Below, one piece after another: positions 44,730 to 53,319 of a DNA stretch of 63,318 nucleotides (positions are counted from its first letter, which is position 1; the number at the start of each line of letters is the position of its first letter). The notes under the pieces are model-generated. The model had not been told where the DNA came from, ran no database searches, and was given only the letters and a program-made list of their open reading frames with translations. This stretch comes from Nocardioides halotolerans DSM 19273 (GTDB taxonomy: Bacteria; Actinomycetota; Actinomycetes; Propionibacteriales; Nocardioidaceae). The position numbers were made by a program, and so were the translations under genes. The stretch spans positions 1 to 63,318 of the forward strand of contig NZ_AUGT01000029.1 in NCBI RefSeq assembly GCF_000422805.1, written 5' to 3'.

Positions 44730-46165
44730 ACTCGCGTCCCATCGCCACCCCGGCGCTCTCCCGGCGTCGCGACCGCGTCGTGATCGGCCCTGGCGCCGAG
44801 ACGCGTCTCACCCGCCCAGCCAGCCCGACCGTCGTCCCGCTCGTCAGTCCGTCCGGCCGGGTGAGGGCCACACCGCCGCCCGCTGGCACCCGCTACTGGC
44901 GCCTGACGGTGCTGGATCCGACCTGCCGGTTTCGGATCCACCAGACCACCGGAGGGACAAGCCTGGAGAGTGCAGTGCAGCGGCTGCGGGACCTCGACCG
45001 ACAGCTTGTCACGCACTCCCCCGCCGGCGCCCATGCAACGATGGGCGTGGAGTTGCTCGACTACTTCCTCGACGACACCCGGCCAAAGAACCTCGGCCAT
45101 CCTGACCGCCCGGCGCGGTGGAGCACCTCCTACGCCGACCAGAACCGGTACCTGATCAACCGCTACCTGCGGCCACACCTTGCCAGGGTCGCACTCGCCG
45201 CGTGGGCACCTGGGCATGCCTACGCCGTGCTCAACGGCTGCCCGACCAACTACCTCGTGGACAAGGTGCGCCGCACCCTCTCGAGCGTGATCAGCCTCGG
45301 GATCGCCAACAGTTTCCTGCGCCCTGACCAGCGCGAGCTGCACCGAGTCGCCGTCCCGCTCCGCCCGGAACTGCGGCCAGAGCGCCACCCCCGTACCCGG
45401 CAACCTGACGCCATCATGCTGCTGCGACCCGACGAAGTACCCAGCACCGAGCAGGTCGCCCGGCTGGCCGCAGCCGCACCGCCCGGCCTGGCCCCCGTGC
45501 TGTGGGCCGGCATCGTCAACGCCCTCGCCTACGGCGGCTTCCGGATCGGGGAACTGTTCGCGCTCGATGTCGAGAGCGTCCTCGACGACCTCCCCACGGG
45601 CCTGGTGGCCGTGCGGCACCAGGTCATCGAGCCGCGCAGCGCGCCCAAGCGCCTCACCGCACCGAAGAACGGGTTCGCGCGCCTGACCGCCATCTGCAAC
45701 ACCACGCCAATCGGATTCCCCTTGCGCGAGTGGATCGACCATCGGGCGCACGTCGCAGCCGCCGAGCGAACGGCGGGCCGAAACCGAGCCGGTGTCCTCG
45801 TGGCGACGCCCCGAGGCACATGGTGGACCCGCAGCAACTTCCGCTCCCGCTGCTTCAACCCAGCCGCCACCGCCGCCGACTGGGAACAACTGACGTGGCA
45901 CGGCCCTGTCCGACGCCGGGTCGCCGGACGCTGGGTCACGGTCCAGACCGAGCGTCACGACTGGCGGCACCCGGTGCACGCACTGCGGCACCACTACGCC
46001 TGCGCTGCCCGCGACGTCTGGGGCTGGACCGGCGCCGAACTTTGTCTCAACGGCGGCTGGGCCGACGAGGCCTTCGTCATCAGCCGCTACTACGGCAGCA
46101 CCGCAGAGACCTACCGGCACGCAGTCGAGAAGCAGTCCGGCGTTGCTAGGAGTGTCACGCCGTGA
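44726..46165 (+). CDS. tyrosine recombinase (integrase) of the island
   Basis: A 479-residue integrase. The catalytic Arg273 is in GGFRIGEL, His418-x2-Arg421 in HALRHH and the nucleophile is probably Tyr463 in ETYRHA, with Tyr455/456 nearby. The N-terminal part has the SAM-like core-binding domain. It should integrate the element at the tRNA 3' end. GTG 44726 overlaps the excisionase gene stop. The adjacency to the tRNA half (44256-44300) supports an active or once-active element. Confidence 0.9.
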   Translation: MNSRPIATPALSRRRDRVVIGPGAETRLTRPASPTVVPLVSPSGRVRATPPPAGTRYWRLTVLDPTCRFRIHQTTGGTSLESAVQRLRDLDRQLVTHSPAGAHATMGVELLDYFLDDTRPKNLGHPDRPARWSTSYADQNRYLINRYLRPHLARVALAAWAPGHAYAVLNGCPTNYLVDKVRRTLSSVISLGIANSFLRPDQRELHRVAVPLRPELRPERHPRTRQPDAIMLLRPDEVPSTEQVARLAAAAPPGLAPVLWAGIVNALAYGGFRIGELFALDVESVLDDLPTGLVAVRHQVIEPRSAPKRLTAPKNGFARLTAICNTTPIGFPLREWIDHRAHVAAAERTAGRNRAGVLVATPRGTWWTRSNFRSRCFNPAATAADWEQLTWHGPVRRRVAGRWVTVQTERHDWRHPVHALRHHYACAARDVWGWTGAELCLNGGWADEAFVISRYYGSTAETYRHAVEKQSGVARSVTP

Positions 46166-46344
46166 CCCATCCTGATGGCTCAGCGTCACCGTTCGCCGTG
46201 GCGGCTGTACTCGCCCTAGGGCTTGAGCTCGCCATCAGTCGTCGCGGCCCCGTTCGCCGTAGCCTCGGTCGAAACAGCCCGGGTCGGCGCTGCCCGTTGC
46301 CGAAGGGCCTCGTAGGACGTACGACCACGCGGGTCCACACTTCT

Positions 46345-47247
46345 TCACCGCGGCTCCTTCCCTCCTCCGTCGTACCTCCCGGCTCCGTTCCTCCCGGCTG
46401 CCCGGCGTCGCCTGTCGAGCCCGGCGTGTTTCTCTTCGTTAACCTCGACCCAGGCACCGACTCTGACGGTTCGCCACTCTCCGTTTTCGGGGGGGTACTG
46501 CAACGAGGGTCGCTGCAGGCAGTCACCATCCTTGGCGTACCACTCCGCGTTGCGTTCGCCCCTCGGCGCCGCATCACCGCCAGCCCGGATGAAATCGACG
46601 GTGTCTCTCAGTCCCCACGAGACGAGCATCCAGAGCAACACATGCCAGGTGAGTCGTCGCCGGGTCTCCACCGTGCCCCACACCCGACCGTGGAACAGGT
46701 TCAGCACGGTCCCACCTCCCAGCCCCGGGTACGTCGAGAGTCCGGTGTACGAGTGGGCCATCCGGTGCAGGGCCGACATCAACAACAGCACCCAGCGATA
46801 GTGCTTCTCCTTGTTCGGGTCGCTGTGACTCGGGGAGGGCCGACCGGGATAGGGGCCCTCGCGGCCATCGCACGGACGACCCAAGTTGCTCGTGGACGCT
46901 CGTTGGTCCCCCGACGGGCCACCTTCCTCAGTGGCAGTCCAGCGCTTGAGCCCGTCCAGGAACTGGCAGAGGAAAGCCACGTCCTCGGGACTGCCATCAA
47001 CCTCCCAGCGCAGGCGTGCGGCGTCCTTGAGTGGCAGCAGGCGCATGGCGACCGTCAACAGGCCATCCACATCCAGACGGTCTGCGAGATGAGCCGTGCT
47101 CGCCCCGTACACGCCGTGCTGTCCTCCTCGTCCCATGCGCTGACCGTGTGGACGCGGGAGCGGCGCGCAGCGTCCGAACCGGGGGCTACGCCAACCCCGG
47201 TGACCACGACACGCGACGTTAGGGCGCAGATCGGAGGTGGAGGCCAC
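46345..47247 (-). CDS. hypothetical island protein
   Basis: A 300-residue protein, not recognised. Residues 60-95 are Leu-rich helical and 140-210 hold two aromatic and hydrophobic stretches (HYRWVLLLMSALHRM, LTWHVLLWMLVSWGLR) that could be membrane-associated. Both ends are low-complexity, so the real start may be the ATG at 47136. No ribosome site supports either. It is read against the integrase direction and lies alone. Confidence 0.45.
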   Translation of the reverse strand: MASTSDLRPNVACRGHRGWRSPRFGRCAPLPRPHGQRMGRGGQHGVYGASTAHLADRLDVDGLLTVAMRLLPLKDAARLRWEVDGSPEDVAFLCQFLDGLKRWTATEEGGPSGDQRASTSNLGRPCDGREGPYPGRPSPSHSDPNKEKHYRWVLLLMSALHRMAHSYTGLSTYPGLGGGTVLNLFHGRVWGTVETRRRLTWHVLLWMLVSWGLRDTVDFIRAGGDAAPRGERNAEWYAKDGDCLQRPSLQYPPENGEWRTVRVGAWVEVNEEKHAGLDRRRRAAGRNGAGRYDGGGKEPR

Positions 47248-47476
47248 TCGGATGAACCGCGTCCGAGTGCCCCATTTACCGAAGAATGTGCACGGGAAGA
47301 CGCGTCCGCCGAGCTACACGCCCGGATGGCACGACCCCGCCCGGCGGCCGAGCGCGAGAGGATCTGTAGTCTCCCGCGGAGACCGACGCCGGCGGCCACG
47401 AGATCGATTTCAACGGTCCGGCGATGACCAACCTCGCCGACCGCGACCGGCAAAGTCGCAGCAAACCCGACCGGGC

Positions 47477-47992
47477 TCAGGCGTCGGAGCGCTTCGTGCT
47501 GCGCGGGCCCCCCGGGTCGAGCGCGGCGGAGGCAGTGCTGACCGCGTTCAACGCCGGCCGTGTCCGGGGTCGGCTTCGGCTACTGGCGGCTGCCGGGGCC
47601 GCGCCCGACGGTGTAGGCCGTGCCCGTGACGCACGCGGCACCGAGGAGGGCGCCGCACCAACCGCAGCCACCAGCCGCAACAGGGCCCGATCTAGGGGAT
47701 TGTAGGGCGCCAAGATCACATCGCCGACCGCGAGCGCTGTCACGTCTCGCGGGTCGGCAAGGAAGTCCCGGACATCGTCGGAAGTGAGGAGCTGAGCTAG
47801 CGCGCTACCGACTCCGGCGAATCGGACGCTATCGGCGCCGGATCCTCCCACCGCCACACGCAGGCACGCGCCCTCTTCTGGCGCCTTGAGCGCGCGGGCT
47901 CCCGCGTAGTGCAGACCGGGTGGACCGACGACCTTCCAGCCGTGCCGCGGCAGGTCCTCGGATCGACCAGCGATGGTCAACCACCAGGTCAT
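47477..47992 (-). CDS. hypothetical island protein
   Basis: A 171-residue protein; the first ~115 residues look structured (MTWWLTIAGRSEDLPRHGW ... DFLADPRDVTALAVGD), and the last 55 are Ala/Pro/Ser/Arg-rich. I recognise no family. The ATG at 47992 lies only 8 bp after a TATAAC box, suggesting a leaderless message. It is divergent from the 918-residue gene and shares a bidirectional promoter with it. Confidence 0.5.
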   Translation of the reverse strand: MTWWLTIAGRSEDLPRHGWKVVGPPGLHYAGARALKAPEEGACLRVAVGGSGADSVRFAGVGSALAQLLTSDDVRDFLADPRDVTALAVGDVILAPYNPLDRALLRLVAAVGAAPSSVPRASRARPTPSGAAPAAASSRSRPRTRPALNAVSTASAALDPGGPRSTKRSDA

Positions 47993-48038
47993 GCCCCATA
48001 GTTATAGTTCACCCACGGCGAAGTAAAGGGGTGACGAT
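47993..48038. promoter_or_regulatory. bidirectional promoter with leaderless minus-strand start
   Basis: Minus strand: TTTACT, 15 bp, then TATAAC, with the ATG about 8 bp further. Plus strand: TATAGT near 48004, then AAAGGGG ahead of GTG 48039. The A+T-rich stretch CATAGTTATAGTT stands out in the G+C-rich background. Confidence 0.5.
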
Positions 48039-50795
48039 GTGTCTTACCCGGCATCCGTCGAGCTAGTTCAGGACGAGGTCGCGCTGCTGGTCAGCGACGC
48101 GTGTCCAGCCGGTCTGAGACAGCTCCTCAGCGACGGCGCGGTGGTCCTGGCGATCGGCTCGAATAGCGAATCCTCCGGCCTCGCTGGCGCCACGGGCGCT
48201 GCCAAGAACCTGCACTCGGCACTCAATCGGCTCGCGAGGTTCGGCGGCATCGACGCCACGGTCGGACTCCCCGACCGAGATGCGCTTGCACGAGATCTCC
48301 GGCTTCGCGGCGATCCGCTCGACGCCGGGATCGATCTCAAGACCGGTCGTCCGCTCCGCGCCACCAGTCTGGTCGATCGACTTGGTCCACAGCTCGTCAT
48401 CCACCTGTCGACGGGAAGCCGCAGGAAGCTCAGCGATCAGACGCGGTCGAACCCGATCTCGGACGACATCTCAGACACGATGTGGGCACACAGCGTCGGC
48501 CTCGTCGTGTTGCACGAAGGCACCCGCGCGCTCCGCACGGTCGCCGGCGCCGGTCGGATCATTGGCACCCTCGATGCGCTCAGTCAGCGCACCCGGACAG
48601 CGCCTTGGGTCTACTTCGGAGACAAGCAACCCCCGCAGCCCTATGGCAAAGCGGTTCGACGACGGCTGATCGACATCGCCGAAGCCGGAGAAGACGAAGT
48701 CGAGCGACTCGAGCATCGATCCGCGAGCGGGATACAGGCCATGGTTGGCACCCGATTCCATCAGGGTCGGGTCGCCTTTGGAGCCAACACCACTGTGCCG
48801 GCCGGCGCACAACTGGCGGCCCTTCGGCCCGCCTTCGGTCGCGGCCGACCGTTGCACATTGCGTACCTCGACGAGCCGGGCACACGCCCCGAGCCAGCCG
48901 AGGTGCTCTCTGGCTGGCTGGCGGAGGACGCCATCCGTGGCATCGCGGATCCGGTCAACCAGGTCGAGCTCGTCGTGTGGTTTCTCCACAACTTCGGCCG
49001 ACCCGGCTGGGGATATGAGGAGTGCGCGGATTACTTCGTGGCCAATGGATATCGCACAGCTGGCCTACTGCGAGGCGGCAAGAGCCCAGAGGAGGGGTAC
49101 CGACGTCGGACCGACGACGGTCACAGTATGGCCCGCAACATCTGCTGGTCCATCCTGCGTCACCTTGATGAGTACCTTGCCGAGAAGATCGTCTTGCGGG
49201 GCCTGGGAATGGACGACTCTGACGCGAACGGCCATGGCGTCGCCAAAGATGCCGACGACCTCGAGACGGGGACGAACCGCGCAAACCTGGAGATCGAGGG
49301 ATTCCGCCCGGCGAACGGGCCATGGCTCACGGTCGAGGACTACGACCGGATCATTGCTTTCCTCGCCGTCGGTAGCGCCCGGCACCGAAACACAGCCGGC
49401 TACGCATTGTCGCGTTGGGCGGTCGAGACTCCGCAAGGAAAGGGCGAGCTTGTCGCGCGCGCGATTCTGGGAAACGTCGTCTACTACATCCAAGATCATG
49501 CGACCCGCCGACGGCTCGGCACTCGCGACGATCCGCTCCCACCGCTGCACCACGCGATCATCACCGCGTCAATCGTCGACGGACTCGCAAACAACGTCGA
49601 CGCACTTCGCCCGCTCCTGAGCATGATCGCCAACCGGTATGCGGCCGACGAGGCCCGCGCTGCGGTCCTGGAAGCCGGAATCCGACGCCTTCAACGCAAG
49701 GAGGCGAAGTACGACGAAGAGTACTGGGAGGACATGACGGGGCACGCCAGAAGGAAGTCCGCCGAGCAGTACAACAAGATTGTCGACGAGCGCGTCAAAC
49801 TGGAAACCGAGCTTGGCCAAGTTCAGGTGCGGTTGCGGGCGGCGCGGGAACCTGAGCTGCGCGGCATCCACGTCGACGACCTGCTCGAGTTTGCTAAGGC
49901 AATGCGTGACCCAACTGACGTGAGATTCCGCGCCGCCCTGATCGACGGCACGATCGCCTTCCAGCTCTGGACGGAAACCCGCCGCCGCGGCCGCCGGGGG
50001 AAAGAGCGGGTGCTCCGCTGGCGCGGCACCATCGCCGTACACGACGACACCAGGACGGTGACCTTCGACTTCGAGGGCGAGCAGTCCGCTGGACGATCGC
50101 TACAAGACAGGGAAGAGGAGAGGTGGCGAGAGATCTATGGGAAGCTCGCCGCCGGTTGCAGTTCTGTGGAGGTGTTCGGCCGCAGCAACCACAGCGAGAT
50201 GCTTCCACTCCTCCGAGCTTGTCTCGGCATCCCCGAAGGTCGGCACTACCGCCTCTCCGGCGTTACCGACCCGCGGATTCACAGGATTCTGGTCGCCATG
50301 CTGCACCCGCCCAGGCCTGGTTCTATCGAGTTCCATCAAGGGGTCCCACTCCTTGCCCGGGGACCGCTGGCCCGCCGACAGCTCCATGCCCTCGCCAAGC
50401 GTCTCCGCGAGCCCCTCAATCTGCTCCGGCACATGCACGACCTCTACGTCGTCGCACCGCCGCCGCGCGTGCCTCGATGGCTGCGGATACGACACCGAAC
50501 CCTGGCCTTGACCTACCACCTCGCCGACCGAACCGGTTGGGTCTCGATCGACCAGATGCACCCGTCGGACTACCACCAGATCCGCGCCTACCTGCGTGCT
50601 GGACCATTCGCAGACGATTGGGACATCGAGCCCGACGGCCTGCGGCTACGTCCGTGCCCGCACTGCGGCCACCAGCGGCGTCACCCCCTCCGAATGATCG
50701 AGACCCAAGGCGCCGTCTGCACCCTCGAGAACTGCCGCAAGGACCGCGCCGGCAACATCTGGGCCGCCATCCCGTACGACCGCTACCGCGATTAG
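48039..50795 (+). CDS. large recombinase-like protein with coiled coil and C-terminal zinc ribbon
   Basis: A 918-residue protein. Around 310-345 a segment (VNQVELVVWFLHNF ... YFVANGYRTAG) fits the pfam 'recombinase' domain of large serine recombinases. Around 550-620 comes a charged coiled coil, and the C-terminal ~45 residues hold a Cys-x2-Cys ... Cys-x4-Cys zinc ribbon. The expected catalytic Y-x-R-V-S motif at the N terminus is missing or unrecognisable, and the zinc ribbon is C-terminal to the coil rather than before it. The protein may be a diverged serine recombinase, or a DNA-binding defence protein. GTG 48039 follows AAAGGGGTGA. Confidence 0.45.
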   Translation: MSYPASVELVQDEVALLVSDACPAGLRQLLSDGAVVLAIGSNSESSGLAGATGAAKNLHSALNRLARFGGIDATVGLPDRDALARDLRLRGDPLDAGIDLKTGRPLRATSLVDRLGPQLVIHLSTGSRRKLSDQTRSNPISDDISDTMWAHSVGLVVLHEGTRALRTVAGAGRIIGTLDALSQRTRTAPWVYFGDKQPPQPYGKAVRRRLIDIAEAGEDEVERLEHRSASGIQAMVGTRFHQGRVAFGANTTVPAGAQLAALRPAFGRGRPLHIAYLDEPGTRPEPAEVLSGWLAEDAIRGIADPVNQVELVVWFLHNFGRPGWGYEECADYFVANGYRTAGLLRGGKSPEEGYRRRTDDGHSMARNICWSILRHLDEYLAEKIVLRGLGMDDSDANGHGVAKDADDLETGTNRANLEIEGFRPANGPWLTVEDYDRIIAFLAVGSARHRNTAGYALSRWAVETPQGKGELVARAILGNVVYYIQDHATRRRLGTRDDPLPPLHHAIITASIVDGLANNVDALRPLLSMIANRYAADEARAAVLEAGIRRLQRKEAKYDEEYWEDMTGHARRKSAEQYNKIVDERVKLETELGQVQVRLRAAREPELRGIHVDDLLEFAKAMRDPTDVRFRAALIDGTIAFQLWTETRRRGRRGKERVLRWRGTIAVHDDTRTVTFDFEGEQSAGRSLQDREEERWREIYGKLAAGCSSVEVFGRSNHSEMLPLLRACLGIPEGRHYRLSGVTDPRIHRILVAMLHPPRPGSIEFHQGVPLLARGPLARRQLHALAKRLREPLNLLRHMHDLYVVAPPPRVPRWLRIRHRTLALTYHLADRTGWVSIDQMHPSDYHQIRAYLRAGPFADDWDIEPDGLRLRPCPHCGHQRRHPLRMIETQGAVCTLENCRKDRAGNIWAAIPYDRYRD

Positions 50796-50906
50796 GGCGG
50801 CTCCAAAGTCACGATCGCAAACTTCGGTTGCCGCCACGCAAGCACGACGCGGCTGCCTTCTCCAAGCGGCTAGGCATCGAGTGGCCACAGAGGCGTTCTT
50901 GCGGCA

Positions 50907-50927
50907 CCTCCTCTCCGCGAGAGGAGG
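50907..50927. terminator. hairpin terminator downstream of the 918-residue gene
   Basis: CCTCCTCTC and GAGAGGAGG form a 9-bp perfect stem around a CGC loop, 111 bp after the stop codon. No T tract follows. It may also end transcripts of the convergent E1-JAB operon. Confidence 0.55.
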
Positions 50928-51052
50928 CAGGGCGTGACTAGTTGTGTACTTATGACAGTTAGGCTGCAGTCGGATGCACCCCGGATCAGCCGAGATCCGA
51001 TTGCCAGGCTGGCACGCCCCACCCCCTCATCGGTGAGGTCAGAAGGGATTGG

Positions 51053-52516
51053 TCACGGTCCGCGATTGGCAACGGACTCCAGGATGCGATCAATGAGATT
51101 GATCCACCCACGCCACCGCATCCGGGGTCGGTTCGGCGCAGACCACGGTCCCGAGCTTCGGGTGAGATCGATTCGACCGTCTCCGAAGTTCGTCTGTCCC
51201 TCGGTCGCGCAATAGCGCTGCGTCAGGTGAGGAAGGTGCTCGAGGTGGTGAACGGCGAGGTTGAACCGCAGGGCACCGGGCACACCGAGCCCCGCGGGAT
51301 GAGCAATCAGGCTGACGAACTGGTCGAGCTGGGCGCTGCTGACGCCCGCGCACAGGGCCGCCACGTTGGGGCGGCCTGACACCGAGGTTCGTCCTGCCCG
51401 GCGGATGTACTCGGGGTCGTCGAGGTCTCCGCTCATCTCCAGGGCGACCTCGCTCATGTCGATCTGGCCGGTGCAGGCGAGACAGGGGACGCCTGGGGTG
51501 GTCGTCTGGGACCGTCTGGTGGCGCCGCGCATGCCGCCGGTCTCGAAGGTGTCGATGGCGATGCCACCGTCGATGACGGGGATCAGGTCGGCGTAGGCGA
51601 GCGTGTTGAGGACGGCCCTGGGCCAGGGACGATCGACGCAGCTGAAGATGACGTCGTAGTCGAGGGCGTCGGCGAGACCAGTCGGCGAGCAGACGCTGTC
51701 GTGGTGGCGCACGACGGTGAACGTTTCGGCCGTGGCTGCCTGTCGGGCGAGACGGGCGGCGATGTCGACCTTTCGGCGTCGAAGTCGCGCGTCCCGGCGC
51801 GTGGCGCCGATCATGCGGTCGCGGTTGAGGGGCTCGATGCGGTCGAAGTCCATGACGCCGACCGCTAGGACGCCCGTGGCGGCGAGGCGCTGGACGATGT
51901 CGAGGCCGACGCTGCCCACGCCGACGACGAGGATCCGCAGCCGTGTGATGTCGCGATGCAGGTTCTCGCCCCATGCGGAGATGGTCCGGGCCTGGGTCGC
52001 GACGTCGGCGGGCGACGGGACCAAGCCGTCGTTCCAGGACGTGTGAAGCGTCGCCCCGACTCGGCGGACCGAGGTTGCCGACTCGGGCTTGCTGTCGACC
52101 CAGACGCGCGCGGACCATGCCCCGTCGCCGGCCAAGGTCATCCCGACCAGTGGCAAACCGGTGAGTTGTTCCACAAGTCCGGCGAAGGAGGATTCGGCGT
52201 CTGCATCAGGCGCGCTCATCTGCTGCCAGCGGTGACCTCGGGGATGGCTGTGCATGATGACGACGCCGCGTTGCTCGCGGGCGGCCTGAGCGGCGACGCG
52301 GAGTACGTAGGAGCCGGTGATGGTGGCGTTGCCGTGTACCTCACGCTCGCCGTCGCGCGGCAGTTCGATGCCGGTGATGAGCCTGGTGGTGCGGTACGAC
52401 CCGGTGGAGACGGTGTAGGTGGCGAGGCAGATGTCCTCCTGGCCGTCGTCGCGGAAAAGGTGCTGACGGAGGTCGTGGTGGTGGGCCGCGGTCATCGCCA
52501 CCGAGTGTCGGGGCAT
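51053..52516 (-). CDS. JAB deubiquitinase-E1 (ThiF) fusion of a ubiquitin-like conjugation system
   Basis: A 487-residue fusion. The N-terminal JAB/MPN domain has the JAMM zinc motif His89-Ser-His91-Pro ... Ser101-x2-Asp104, expected to cleave Ubl-isopeptide or precursor bonds. The C-terminal ThiF/E1 domain has GVGSVG (199-204), Asp223/Asp225, Asn231-x2-Arg234, Lys249 and Asp295, the ATP-binding set of E1 enzymes, plus a CLAC zinc pair at 345-348. A catalytic Cys is uncertain (Cys293 or Cys389 are candidates). It adenylates the C terminus of a Ubl. It follows the E2 gene by 1 bp, and is last in the operon. Confidence 0.85.
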   Translation of the reverse strand: MPRHSVAMTAAHHHDLRQHLFRDDGQEDICLATYTVSTGSYRTTRLITGIELPRDGEREVHGNATITGSYVLRVAAQAAREQRGVVIMHSHPRGHRWQQMSAPDADAESSFAGLVEQLTGLPLVGMTLAGDGAWSARVWVDSKPESATSVRRVGATLHTSWNDGLVPSPADVATQARTISAWGENLHRDITRLRILVVGVGSVGLDIVQRLAATGVLAVGVMDFDRIEPLNRDRMIGATRRDARLRRRKVDIAARLARQAATAETFTVVRHHDSVCSPTGLADALDYDVIFSCVDRPWPRAVLNTLAYADLIPVIDGGIAIDTFETGGMRGATRRSQTTTPGVPCLACTGQIDMSEVALEMSGDLDDPEYIRRAGRTSVSGRPNVAALCAGVSSAQLDQFVSLIAHPAGLGVPGALRFNLAVHHLEHLPHLTQRYCATEGQTNFGDGRIDLTRSSGPWSAPNRPRMRWRGWINLIDRILESVANRGP

Positions 52517-52517
52517 C

Positions 52518-52886
52518 TCAGGCCGCCAGACCGAGCATCCCGCGCACGTGCGAGATCCAGATCAGGATCGGCTCGCGGTCCATGTTCCACGGCCCGGCGT
52601 CGCGCGAGTGCCGGCGCCAGCCAGGCTCGCAGTCGGTGGCGTCGGTGTTGGTGTGGGTGAAGTTGACCTCGTCGCGGAGGTGGATCCAGTGCGGCGGGAC
52701 AACGGGCCACCCCTGCAGCTCGCCGGCGCTGACGCCGGTCTCCACCTGCTGGCCGGCGTACCGGCCCGCCGCGGGAACGACCATGTAGCGCACGGCCTCC
52801 CCCCAGCGGGTCGGCTGGAGGCCTTCCTCCTCGAGGTCGGCAATGAACCGTGAGACCCCGTCGGCGGGGGAAGGCCCGGCGGTCAT
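52518..52886 (-). CDS. E2-like ubiquitin-conjugating protein
   Basis: A 122-residue protein resembling prokaryotic E2 family E. The core WIHLRDEV is followed by His78-Thr-Asn80, like the HPN motif of E2s, and Cys86 six residues later, which is the only cysteine and so the likely catalytic residue. Then come PGWRRHSRDAG and the hydrophobic helix EPILIWISHVRGML, matching the end of the UBC fold. It should carry the Ubl as a thioester. The start overlaps the Ubl stop as ATGA. Confidence 0.75.
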   Translation of the reverse strand: MTAGPSPADGVSRFIADLEEEGLQPTRWGEAVRYMVVPAAGRYAGQQVETGVSAGELQGWPVVPPHWIHLRDEVNFTHTNTDATDCEPGWRRHSRDAGPWNMDREPILIWISHVRGMLGLAA

Positions 52887-53134
52887 CAGGCGACCTGGGC
52901 GCTCTGACGCACGGTGACGAAGGCGTCGCCGTCCTTCAGGTCGATGACCTTCTCGTCGCGGTAGACCTTGGGCTCGCCATTGTGCTTGATCTTGGCGAGG
53001 TCGTACTGCGCCGGGTCGACACCGGCCAGGCGCAGCAGTGAGGCCGCCTCCTGGTCGTCGTCACGGGTCACGAAGGACTGGCCGTCGATCGTGATGGTGA
53101 TCTTCTTGCGGGTTTCTCGGATGGCGTCAGTCAT
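52886..53134 (-). CDS. ubiquitin-like (multiubiquitin-domain) protein
   Basis: An 82-residue beta-grasp protein that fits the prokaryotic multiubiquitin domain family (ITITIDGQSF ... KVIDLKDGDAFVTVR). The C terminus is Gln-Ser-Ala-Gln-Val-Ala, with no Gly-Gly, which is unusual for a Ubl substrate of an E1. Residues 1-10 are flexible and basic. The ATG at 53134 has AAGGGAG upstream. It is the first gene of the Ubl - E2 - JAB/E1 operon, reading away from the RelE/HigA gene pair. Confidence 0.82.
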   Translation of the reverse strand: MTDAIRETRKKITITIDGQSFVTRDDDQEAASLLRLAGVDPAQYDLAKIKHNGEPKVYRDEKVIDLKDGDAFVTVRQSAQVA

Positions 53135-53199
53135 GACGCACTCCCTTCTGCTTGGGCCGGCGGAGGGTCCACTGGCTTGCTTGCTCCATCGCATCATGC

Positions 53200-53307
53200 G
53201 CATCACCCCAAGGGTGATGCCCCTATGTTGACTTCTTGTGTCGCTGCGCTACGCTGGTCACAACGAGATGTACGGTCTGCATCACCGGATCAGCCTTCAG
53301 GTGATGA
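53200..53307. promoter_or_regulatory. two dyads with the same half-site between Ubl and toxin genes
   Basis: Dyad 1 (53200-53220) is GCATCACCC CAA GGGTGATGC, perfect over 9 bp per arm. Dyad 2 (53279-53307) has GCATCACC and GGTGATGA around 13 bp. Four copies of the half-site GCATCACC/GGTGATG(C) lie in the divergent spacer between the Ubl operon and the relE-higA operon, ideal for an XRE-type antitoxin repressor. Confidence 0.65.
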
Positions 53308-53319
53308 ATCAGGAACCAC

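Noticed and set aside
47424..47705. 93-codon plus-strand frame antisense to the 171-residue gene
   Set aside because: No ribosome site or domain; the minus-strand gene has a better start and structured N-terminal part.
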